Below are positions 55,317 to 64,000 of a stretch of 64,000 bases of DNA, one piece after another. The first letter of the stretch is position 1; each line of letters begins with the position of its first letter. The position numbers and the translations under genes were made by a program. A model generated the notes under the pieces. The model was not told the origin of the DNA. It ran no database searches and saw nothing but the letters and a program-made list of their open reading frames with translations. Where the stretch lies: positions 82,204-146,203 of the forward strand of contig JARWMV010000040.1 of the NCBI GenBank assembly GCA_030998015.1, in the 5' to 3' direction. This DNA comes from Ceratorhiza oryzae-sativae (taxonomy: Eukaryota > Basidiomycota > Agaricomycetes > Cantharellales > Ceratobasidiaceae).

Positions 55317-56579
55317 GATACCTATCTATTCATTCTCTGTCATCAGCCCACGTATGTATCGCAGCTATCCTGTAGCAGATTATTTTCCCTCGAATTATGT
55401 CAAGTCACAATTAGCGCAGTCACGTGTTTTCGAGCTGTCCAACATCTGCCACAATTTCCATCCGCGATCACCACAGAATTGCATCTGAGACCTAATCCAT
55501 TCACGCTCGCCTACCCACCCACCCCTACTCCTGGCAAGCAGAGAAATCCAGAGAATTTTCCGGGCACAGGGGGCCAATCTCCCAAGCACACAATAGTGCA
55601 TATCCTGGGACCGTGCCTCAGGGCAAGCTCTGTTGGTTCAAGACGTTGAACGCGTTTGACGCCATGATATAAGTGGAATCATGCAAGATAGATCCGTAAT
55701 ACGCATATATGCGGAAAAACGATCACATTAGAGTCTTGAATGCAGCCCACCGTCCCTGTGTGGAGACAGGGACAAGTGTATCGTCTAGAGACATGGCCAC
55801 CCTTGACCGGGAAACGGTGGTACTGGTGTCCTGTATGTTCATGTACTGTCGTCATCATGGAGAGCCTTGTTTCTTGGGTTGGCATTGGCCAGACTAGCTG
55901 GTTTAACGAATCAACCTCGGCGTTCAGCTTTCCAACAGCAAATCATCCTTCCATTCGCCGGTAAAACCCAGCGTGTAACATCAGAGTGTTTGATATCAAT
56001 GGTGCAATAGGTAAATGTCAAGTGACGTTGTTTCATAACCATAGAATGTTTCATCCTCGGGGCGCTACCTGCATCAGGATCAACAAGCTAGCTGCAAAAG
56101 GGAGCATACAATCGAACCTCAGTTTCTATCCCGAATGCCTGAAAACGCGAGCGTATTATGTGGACGATTTGTACCATCGAATGGTGCCTTCAGATTCGTT
56201 CGGGCAATAAAAAGAGAAAAGCGTTGGGCAGGGGGTCCTTGCAAAACCCGAGATCACCCAGACCATAATGAAGTGTGAGTCAATGTCATTCCATTAATTG
56301 TGTTTAAATATTACAAACTGCAAACGAGAATATCTTGACACGGGTATAGGGGCGTACGAACGCCACCCTGTGCGGTTTCTTCCCGTCTTTGCAACGTCCG
56401 GGGGTAAATTTCTCAAAGTACGTCAGCGAATCTCGCCAGGTAAGCTATTTGCGGGCAACAGATATTCACCAAATCATTCTCCTGGATAGCGTTCTTGTGA
56501 TGGGCTGGCGCCTGTTCCCTCCGAAATTCAGACAAATCCAGCGCATCGGGGCTGTGTCAAAAGTGTCAAGTACCCGACC
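55317..56579. other. Intergenic, nothing recognised
   Basis: No frame with family resemblance on either strand; short frames overlap. One TCACGTG (near 55421). Could hold non-coding transcripts but nothing supports this directly. Confidence 0.5.
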
Positions 56580-57538
56580 ATGTCTCGGCCACGCGTTGAC
56601 TCTATATTTCACCCAGCCCCTCATCTATGGGCATCAAACGAGTGGCTACGTCCCTTGCGACTCAGAGCAATGGACGCTTCTGCTCTCCCTCCACGTACTT
56701 GGTATTTCATTCTTGAGCTGCAAGATTCAGTCAGCAAAATCCAGACTATTTTGAATCAGCTCGGGACCGTAGTCGACGATTTGAATAATACCAAAGACGA
56801 GATCCAGACGTGGGTAGCCTTAACATTGTGCGAGCGAGCATTCCATTTGACCCCCTCGTCAGCCATCTTTCTCAGCCCGTAGCTTGTCGCATAGATTCTG
56901 CCTGTGACGTTTGTGTCCGCGATACCCTCCAAGCCCTGGACTGTGCCTCAGCGCTCTTGTCAAAGCACCAGGAATTAGCTCTATTTTTCAGTCAGCCGGG
57001 TCGGCCAACTCTTATCGCTCGGATCCTCATCCAGGAGCTCAATGAAATTTCAGACGACTTTTTCGTTGCCATTTCTGCATTGAAAGACTCTATTCATGCA
57101 ATTCACGGCGACATCGAACGCTTAGGAAACACTCCTGCCCCTGAGCCCTGGTGGTGGAGCGCCATGGGATGGCTCAGTGACGGCCTGACGGTTGCTGGGG
57201 GTATCCTAGCACTTATACCTGGCTTGAACGTCGTCGGTGCGGCATTGAGTCTCTCGTCCGCAATAGTTGGGGCTGTCCATGATCACCTCGGTACGAAAAA
57301 CGCGAACAACGTCTTCCAAATGACCGCTCACCGACTCTCGGGGACCGAGGAGACTCTTGAGAACATAATTGCGTTGCATATCGGGCTGGAGCAAACCACA
57401 GGTCGGGCTATATATATGCTGGACGACGAATATGCGATAAATCGTGTCATCAGGTCAGCCTCTCCTTTGCAACCTCCAGTTCAATCCTTAGTGATGTTTA
57501 CATGGCAAGATATAATGCTACAGAGGGTCCTTGAGTGA
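56580..57538 (+). CDS. Orphan protein with C-terminal hydrophobic segment
   Basis: ATG 56580 opens a frame of about 76 codons (ELQDSVSKIQTILNQLG, coiled-coil-like) to the donor at 56811; intron to about 56866 (GTGGGT...TCAG) joins DEIQT to HLSQPVACRIDSACDV, continuing open to 57538. Total about 300 residues. Features: helical repeats, a Trp-rich turn (PEPWWWSAMGWLSDGL), then a Gly/Ala/Leu-rich hydrophobic stretch (LTVAGGILALIPGLNVVGA) that could insert in or pore a membrane. The C-terminus is unsettled: either the frame ends at 57538 or a short intron at 57453-57490 leads elsewhere. I do not recognise the family. Helices plus a hydrophobic hairpin are reminiscent of fungal pore-forming or NLR-effector-like proteins, but this is only shape. 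Confidence 0.6.
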
Positions 57539-57540
57539 GC

Positions 57541-57870
57541 TTGGGACTGGCTGATTCCGCCGAGCTAATCTTGGTGGAAAAACTCGACGTTCGAGTCAAA
57601 CTGTTGGTTTTCTCCAGTGAATTCAATAAATGGGCTGAGGATACGTAGGCCAAGCCACACAATAGCCACAGTCATGTTTACTACAAGGCACTTAATGTAA
57701 ATGGTCTGCCTGAATGTTCCCGATATTCGAGGTGTAAGGATTCGCCAGCCTGGTAGGAATGTAACCCAAATTGCGTAACTGGTTTGTTTGACGCATATAT
57801 GAACTGCATCAAGGCGAGAGCGTGCATGGGATTTATAGGTATGATTACATAGAAGAGCAAAGGGACACGC
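57541..57870. other. Intergenic between convergent genes
   Basis: An open plus-strand tail (LILVEKLDVRVKLLVFSS, about 57566-57645) might be a last exon of the 56580 gene. Otherwise 3' regions of two convergent genes. Confidence 0.45.
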
Positions 57871-58501
57871 CTAGATGGTTGTCTCGTACGGTACGGGCAC
57901 GAGTGTTTGGGGGGTGTTGTCCTTTGTGGACAGGGTGTATCCTGCACGGGGCAGACCTGGCACTCGCTTCATCGAGATCTTCTCTGCAGGGGGCTTAGTA
58001 CAAAAAAAAAATGGAACTAGCAAGGCAGCCACGTACCGCCCTTTTCCTTTGCCTCTTTGGATGTGATAGCGTTGGCCTTGACGCGGGTCAAAAAGTCCTG
58101 TCGCGAATTAGAATGGCGGATGTGCTCGACCCGGAGGTTCACCCTCTTCTCGAGGTACCTGTTGCCGACGACCTTCTTCACAATGACCCCAACGGCGCGG
58201 GGGGTGACGTTGTAGATGATACCGGTTCGTCTGTCCGGCCATCATCAGCCCGAGTTGATCGTGTAATGTGACAGACGCACCCATGGTAGAACTTGTGGGG
58301 CATGCCCTTTTGCTGGGCAGCATTGGCTTTGATGTCGACAATGTCGCCGATACGGTAGGGCACGACAAATGTCGAGAGCTTTACGGGGCCATGCTCTGCG
58401 CTGGGTCAGCCAAGGTCATGACACGCGGAGATGAGCTCACCCTTAAAGCCCCGCTTGAACATATGGCGGGTGCGCGCGCGGTAACCAAACGAGTGCGGCA
58501 T
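57871..58501 (-). CDS. RPL21: 60S ribosomal protein eL21
   Basis: Four exons: 58501-58441, 58395-58281, 58230-58037, 57983-57871, introns of 45, 50 and 53 bp. Start MPHSFGYRARTRHMFKRGF and VPYRIGDIVDIKANAAQQKG are diagnostic; the end STKDNTPQTLVPVPYETTI is the conserved eL21 tail. About 160 residues, the normal length. eL21 binds 5S rRNA and the central protuberance of the 60S subunit. Divergent from uS4. Confidence 0.95.
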
Positions 58502-58712
58502 CTTGTTGTCTGGTCGCTGTCAGCACTGGCTCGCTCCCCGCGCCAGACAACTTACTTTAGGGATGTCGAAGAGGCGAGGGACCGGATGCAATCCGAACCC
58601 GGGCTCCGGTCGAGTGGCGCCTGGTGCTGCACAGTACCCCTGAGCGAGTCCGGATCCAAATGTGTGTATCCGGCCACTTTGATTCTCCGTCGCCGACAAT
58701 CCGCAAGACACC
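58502..58712. promoter_or_regulatory. Shared upstream region of eL21 and uS4
   Basis: 211 bp separate the two start codons, so the large- and small-subunit protein genes can share one bidirectional promoter. No CACGTG box here, unlike the promoters at 43741 and 48357. Confidence 0.5.
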
Positions 58713-59633
58713 ATGCCCAGGTGAGACCCATGTCTGCACGGGCTGCAAGACGGGTGTGAGCTCACTGGGCCGCCCAATGCCGACACCACAACACACGATG
58801 CTGACCGTTTAAAAAGGGCCCCCAGGAACCACAGCAAGACGTGAGTGCACCTGATTTCGGTGCAGACGAGTGCTGACTCGGCTCCAGCTACAAGGTCCCC
58901 CGGCGTCCGTTCGAGTCTGCCCGCCTCGATGCCGAGCTCAAGGTGGGTAGCCCTGGACTCATACGAGCGATGGCTGACGGGATGTAGCTCGCCGGCGAGT
59001 ATGGCCTCCGCAACAAGCGCGAGATTTGGCGCATCTCGCTCGTCCTGTCCAAGATTCGTCGCGCTGCCCGCGAGCTTTTGAAACTCGAGGCCAAGGACCC
59101 CAAGCGTCTGTTCGAGGGTAGGTATCTCCGCTTGAAGCTATCACATCGCTCACTGGAGTGACTCAGGTAATGCTCTCATTCGTCGTCTGGTCCGCATCGG
59201 TGTGCTCGACGAGACACGCATGCGTCTGGATTACGTGCTCGCCCTCAAGATTGAGGACTTTTTGGAACGCCGACTTCAGACCCAGGTCTTCAAGTCCGGC
59301 TTGGCCAAGAGCATCCACCATGCGCGTGTGCTCATCCGCCAGAGGCACATTCGGTTTGTTCATCCTTGTCATAAAGAATTGATATAATAATCTGAATCGG
59401 CGGGCAGTGTTGGAAAGCAGATCGTCAATGTTCCCTCGTTTGTCGTTCGCCTAGACTCGCAAAAGGTGCGTTCCTTGAATAATTTTCTTCACTCTTCGCT
59501 CACACGATCCCAGCACATCGACTTTGCCCTTACTTCACCATACGGTGGCGGACGCAAGGGTCGTGTACACCGCAAGCGTGCGGCAGCAGCAGCCAACAAA
59601 GAGGCTGGTGGAGACGAGGAGGAAGAAGAGTAG
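58713..59633 (+). CDS. RPS9: 40S ribosomal protein uS4 (RPS9)
   Basis: Exons include 58713-58720 (8 nt, ATG CCC AG), 58817-58840 (24 nt), 58888 onward, and four more, ending TAG 59631-59633. The two tiny first exons give [11 protein letters not shown], continuing [33 protein letters not shown], the S4 RNA-binding fold ([20 protein letters not shown]) and [18 protein letters not shown] with an acidic tail, all diagnostic of eukaryotic uS4. uS4 is an early binder at the 5' domain of 18S rRNA and lines the mRNA entry. First intron 58721-58816 (96 bp) is about twice the usual size. Confidence 0.96.
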
Positions 59634-60631
59634 ACATCTTGTCATTCGATCGAGGTCTGGCCGGGAGGCGCGTCGAGTCTATGTTGTACGCTCGAAAATG
59701 TATCATCTTATGCATTTTATCATGCTCGTTTACCTTTTGAATTCAACCTGGTGCGGTTTCGTCATCCATCCTGTTGGGCGCTCATCAACACCGATCTAGT
59801 CTTATATTTGAAGAATCGTGTATGCACTAAAATAAAAGAACCCAAGACAGGATCCTTCCTATGTGTCCTGGATGAGCCATTTTCTTATTGTATATTCCGG
59901 CCGTGCTATAATTTTCATCGAAATGAAGATCCGTGAGGTACTCGTTCAAGTTAATAAGACTCTCAATTTGGATGTACCGCGTTCCGATAGCATGTTGTTG
60001 ACCCTCTGTTGGTCTTTTGTGCGTTCTAAATGCCAGAAGTTTATACCTTGCCTCTAGTTCAGGGACACCTTAGGAATATCTTCTTTGAAGACTAAATGCG
60101 CAAGGATGCTCAAGAGTGCCAGAACTGGTGGTAGCTGGCGGATTCACACTTCCTATCAATTAGCTCCACAGCTACTTGGGTCCTTGAACGCTAACGTCAG
60201 TTAAATATGCCGAGGCGTACGGTTTATTGATTCGAACCAGCTCAGCAACGTCAAGTTCCCGCCCCACCCCATGACGATATTAAATGACCGTCTTGTAGCG
60301 TCTTTATTGCCTGCTCACACGTTGGGTTTTGTGCGCGGGCTTGGACACATGTAAGCCGCAAGGAAGGGTTGAATTATTATTACTACCTATCCAGACCAAC
60401 ATCAATAACTTGCGTTTGCGAGATTTTTTGACTGATTACACATGTCCAGATTATCGTTCCGATGTTGTTGCACACATCGACGAGGAAGGAATGATATGAA
60501 ACAACTACGGAATCTTGTATTGTGAATAATCCAGAGATAGAGCACTTGAGCCTGGTGAGTGTTTGACGCCCAAAAGCCAAATTCCAGGTATTATGACACG
60601 TGACCTTCGATCTTTTTGCATCTACGCAGTG
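59634..60631. other. Intergenic, nothing recognised
   Basis: Includes 3' region of uS4 and promoter of the uL10m gene. Frames are short and unconvincing. Confidence 0.5.
60597..60602. promoter_or_regulatory. CACGTG box just upstream of uL10m
   Basis: GACACGTGACC, about 30 bp before the first candidate ATG (60632). Third promoter in the window with this box. Confidence 0.45.
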
Positions 60632-61422
60632 ATGGTGAGTAGATCCTCGAGGGGTACACAATGGATTAACGTCCTGTAATATAGATGAAAAAATATCCCA
60701 GCCGCATGCCGGCTGCATCTGTGATATCTAGGCGAACATTGACGACTGCCATCCCTCTATCTCCTCCGAAGCCTCCAAAGCCGCCCCCACCACCTGCAGA
60801 CCCCAACAGAACATACACTTCTCGGAAGTCCGCACTGTATTCTGAATACGAGCGCGTTCTGCGCGGCTCCTCTCTTCTACTTGTTCTTGGCTACGAGAAC
60901 TTTAGTGTGGCTAAATTCACGGCGCTCCGCAAGGAACTTGCGAGAGTCAAGCCTAGCCATAACGACTCTGCTCCAGTCAAGCTATCCGTCATCCGTCACG
61001 CAATATTTGGCGCTGCTGTTAAATCAATCGAACCTGGCGCGAACCCGCTGCTGTCTACAGTTCAAGGCCCTGCTGCTATTTTGGCTTTCACGACACTTGA
61101 CCCGCCCCAGCTCAAATCTATCCTGCGCACCCTAGACCGAGCATTGCCAAAATCTAAACCAGCACAAGATTCTTTGCCGACTCCCCTCATTCGGATCATC
61201 GGGGCGTACGTTGATGGCCGAGTACTCAAGCCTGAGGCCGTTCAGAGTCTTTCAAATTTGCCAACCTTAGATACGCTAAGAGCACAATTGGTTGGCTTGT
61301 TGAGCTCACCCGCCGCTCAACTCGCTGCCGTTCTCGACCAGGCAAGGGGTGGGAGACTATCAAGAACATTGGAGGGACTAAGGGTCAGCCTGGAGGAGGG
61401 AATAACAACAGAAGAAGCATAA
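60632..61422 (+). CDS. MRPL11: Mitochondrial large-subunit ribosomal protein uL10m
   Basis: The main exon starts MKKYPSRMPAASVISRR at 60685 and ends TAA at 61420-61422. An upstream ATG (60632-60634) directly before a GTGAGT...ATAG intron (60635-60684) would add one Met in frame, so either start is possible. N-terminal basic, Ser/Thr-rich targeting sequence, a Pro-rich linker, then the uL10 core (RKSALYSEYERVLRGSSLLL, LGYENFSVAKFTALRKEL). Around 245 residues, as in fungal mitoribosomal L10 (yeast Mrpl11). uL10 anchors the L7/L12 stalk that recruits translation GTPases. Confidence 0.85.
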
Positions 61423-62709
61423 ACTATATTCAATAACTCTCTCGTGATTCCCGTCAAGTGCATTAATTGATATCATAGTCATCCCCTACCATGTGCCAAA
61501 TCTGGTATCTGCCCAATCACGCGAAAGGTTCTCATCCTTCCGATCAAGTATTTCACCCATGAAGGAATCGTGAGAGTATGCATGGCATACATGAATACAC
61601 CACCCCTGAGGCATCCTGGTCCCTCTAAAACATTTCTCAAAAATCAGGCTAATTGAATGCCATAGAATCTTCATGGCCACCACTTGAACACTCGCCAGCT
61701 AGGTGACCTAGTGATGTCGATTCCTGTCGTCATCTCCGTATATCTCCGTCAAAAGTGGAAAATCTAACTAGCTAGAACTAGCCCCATATGTCCAAGTAGG
61801 CTTTGGAGCACGCACTAGACTCAGAGCAGCGCCAGCCCCCGGCGCCGCTGGGGTCCGCTGAGCGCTCCGGAGCTCGTTTAGACACTGATGCACCATCGTG
61901 GGCTAGCTAGAGATTGGGGTATTGCACAGCGCAAACCGCAAATCGAATACTTGACCGTGTATACGTGAATAACCACATGGCCGTAGCATATACATTGCTG
62001 GATACTATGCGCCTTCGCTCCATCCCTCTCCCGCTTGACCCATCAAATTCGCCATCCTTACTGCCTTTTACTCAGCATAGCACCAAGTTTTATCACTGTC
62101 ATGCGCACGCCTTCTATTCAGCTGCCTTGTTTTCCCTCCCGCTAACCCAAGCAAGCTGGGGTGGCTCTTGCATAGCTCGGCCGCTCGGGCTCGCGTGACC
62201 TTCTCCCACACCGCCCCTGGTTCCCCCACACCGTCTCGCCAGCCCTACCACTCGCATAAAAATACACCAACAACTTAAGCATTATTACTATGTTAGCCAC
62301 TACGTCGTTACAGGCTTAAGTCTGTAATTTTCTGCGATCGCCAATTACATGTTGGCGGTCGCGAAGAGTTTTTGCAACTAACCGGACGAGCACATACTAA
62401 TATCCCAATGGATCGTTTTCAAATATTCCAATCTTCCGAGGCAGGAAGCTCCACTTTAGCAGGGCAAGCGGTCAAATTTGCGAATGAGAACCGTAAAGCA
62501 TCTTCTCACCGGTATTTTATTACTTCTGTTTGCAGGGTACTTGCATTTTGTCACGGCCCGGTATGATGGAGACCACCATCCGGAAACCGAGGTATCATAT
62601 GTGAACACACATGCACGTTATGCTAGCAATTCGAGTTCCGTCATTTGATTTCTCTAGCACTGTATAAAAGGTGAGCCCCATTTTCTCCCTCCAGTAGTCC
62701 TCATACACA
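61423..62709. other. Intergenic with a possible short dispersed repeat
   Basis: 61768-61915 is bounded by CTAGCTAG-type motifs (AACTAGCTAGAACTAGCCCC and GGGCTAGCTAGAG) and contains the GGCTTTGGAGCAC stretch also seen near 52470; it may be a small non-autonomous element. TATA-like TGTATAAAAG at about 62661 lies ~45 bp upstream of the GMC gene start. Confidence 0.5.
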
Positions 62710-64000
62710 ATGAAAGGTCTCTGTGTGCTCTTGGTGGTTACGATTGTTTCGGCTACGGCTGTCACACCGGCTCCGTACGATTATGTGATTGGTGAGCTTT
62801 GCGCCGCCCAGATTTCATTTGAAATCTTCTCATTGATGCTGGCACCTGTTTCAGTCGGAGGTGGAACCGCCGGCCTCGCAGTTGCAGCTCGTCTCTCTGA
62901 GAACCCAAATGTGAGCGTGGCCGTATTAGAGGCGGGGGGAACGTGCGTACACTTCATCATGTGAATGCCACTACACCAGCTCGCTAGGCTGACGCCGCAT
63001 AGTGGGATTGGAAAGTGCGTACCATGCTTCGTGTTTGCATAATCCTGACCTAACGCGGAATGGAAGCGCAAATATTACCGACTTGCGCAATCGCTATCTT
63101 CCGTTTGGCACTCAGGTCGACTGGGCGCTTCCAACAGTTCCCCAAACCGCAGCTGACAACCGGATTTATACTCATGTGCAAGGCAAGGTGCTTGGCGGCT
63201 CTTCTGCAATCAATGGCGCAGTCTACATCCGACCCTCCAAGGCTGAGTTTGTCGCCTTCGAAAAACTTGGAGCCAGCGGCTGGTCGTGGAACGCATTTCA
63301 AGCTGCTGCAAAGAAGAGCGAGAAGTTTACGATGCCATCAACCAAGATCGGCGGGGTTCAACCCGACCAGAGGAATCACGGATCCAGCGGGCCGGTGTCT
63401 GTTACCATCCAGAATAATGTGTCAAGGTATGTATCCCAACCGCGCCGGACGTTGAAAGCTTGATGGAACATGGCACGTTAGCTTCTTTGAGAACACTGTT
63501 GTACAAACGCTAAAGACTCTTGGTCATTATTTAAATCCGGACAACAACGGAGGCTCTCCCAATGGTGCTTCGCCAGTGCAAGTGGTGTGTATTTCTTCAG
63601 TAATTCACGACTCGCACCAATAATTTCCGCGTTAGTCCGTCATGCCCAACAGTTACAATAGGTCATATTCTGCCAATGCATACTGTAAGTAACTCATTGC
63701 CGTTCATGAACGGAATATTGACATTGCGTTCAGATTGGCCAAACGCCGGGAGGACTAACCTGCATGTGTTCACCGACTCTCTGGTCAGCAAAATCATTTG
63801 GAAGAATAGCACCAGCGACGAGAACATTGTGGCTTCTGGGGTCGAATTTCTCAACGGAAACTCAGTCCAGACTATTGTAATTCGTCTAAGTTCCGATTAC
63901 GTTTACCGATGCCCTTACGCTGTTCTCACAGGGAGCGAAGAATGTGATTGTATCAGCCGGCGCCCTGCACACGCCAAAGGTACTGGAATTGAGTGGAATA
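62710..64000 (+). CDS. Secreted GMC oxidoreductase (AA3 family), 5' part, cut by the window edge
   Basis: Exons: 62710-62791, 62855-62942, 63003-63014 (only 12 nt), 63067-63427, then four more to the window end. The protein starts with a signal peptide (MKGLCVLLVVTIVSATAV), then the FAD-binding motif VGGGTAGLAVAARL and LEAGGTGIGNANIT (the last part formed through the 12-nt exon), and the GMC signature GKVLGGSSAINGAVYIRP. This is the aryl-alcohol oxidase/glucose oxidase group that supplies peroxide for lignocellulose attack. Exact substrate cannot be told; the catalytic His pair would be past the edge. The last visible residues SAGALHTPKVLELSGI are the second GMC signature. Confidence 0.92.

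Overview
The window reads as a filamentous basidiomycete chromosome segment, most likely an agaricomycete of the Rhizoctonia/Ceratobasidium kind. This is inferred from very short introns (about 45-60 bp), intron-rich housekeeping genes, a KDZ-type (Kyakuja-Dileera-Zisupton) transposase and many Tf2-like chromodomain Gypsy elements; no rDNA or barcode is present to prove the species. It has two halves of very different composition.

Bases 1 to about 40,000 are a transposon island, AT-rich and strikingly poor in CpG. It holds a dead Tc1/mariner element with ~120 bp terminal inverted repeats (1-1390); two inverted copies of an unnamed repeat built round a 12-bp minisatellite (2289-2855 and 39428-39975) near the island's two edges; a broken JmjC-like gene (2964-4860); three nearly complete copies of one chromovirus family (A 5563-12224, B 12911-19307, C 31416-38883), each with paired LTRs and its own perfect 5-bp target duplication; a solo LTR of another family nested in copy C (34168-34686, duplication CAATG); a KDZ transposase gene (21626-24873); a hAT transposase gene (26082-29437); and unrecognised exon-like pieces between them. 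Comparing the three Gypsy copies shows that ancestral CpG sites have become TpG or CpA: in the LTR ends, in CGA arginine codons turned into TGA stops, and in the reverse-transcriptase YMDD box. All three copies are dead. The family has informative features: gag and pol overlap by ATGA, pol ends inside the 3' LTR, a chromodomain ends the integrase, the primer-binding site is complementary to the element's own mRNA 5' region (self-priming, as in Tf1), and Cys-rich reading frames precede gag.

Bases about 40,000 to 64,000 are ordinary CpG-rich, gene-dense DNA: a small conserved basic protein of unknown function (41244-42270), mitochondrial uL2 (42528-43740, minus) divergent from RVB2/reptin (43808-45381), eIF2-gamma (46512-48356, minus) divergent from a membrane-anchored aldehyde dehydrogenase (48456-50997), a ~600-bp fold-back element (51672-52279), ribosomal protein eL28 (52840-53665), a Sec2-type Rab exchange factor (53802-55316), an orphan protein with a hydrophobic segment (56580-57538), eL21 (57871-58501, minus) divergent from uS4 (58713-59633), mitochondrial uL10 (60632-61422), and the 5' part of a secreted GMC oxidoreductase running off the right edge (62710-64000).

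Six of the right-half genes (uL2m, eIF2-gamma, eL28, eL21, uS4, uL10m) act in translation and RVB2 acts in ribosome/snoRNP and chromatin-remodelling assembly. Several are divergent pairs with short shared promoters, and three promoters carry CACGTG boxes. Exon coordinates were read by eye from splice signals and conserved protein sequence; no alignment or database search was run.
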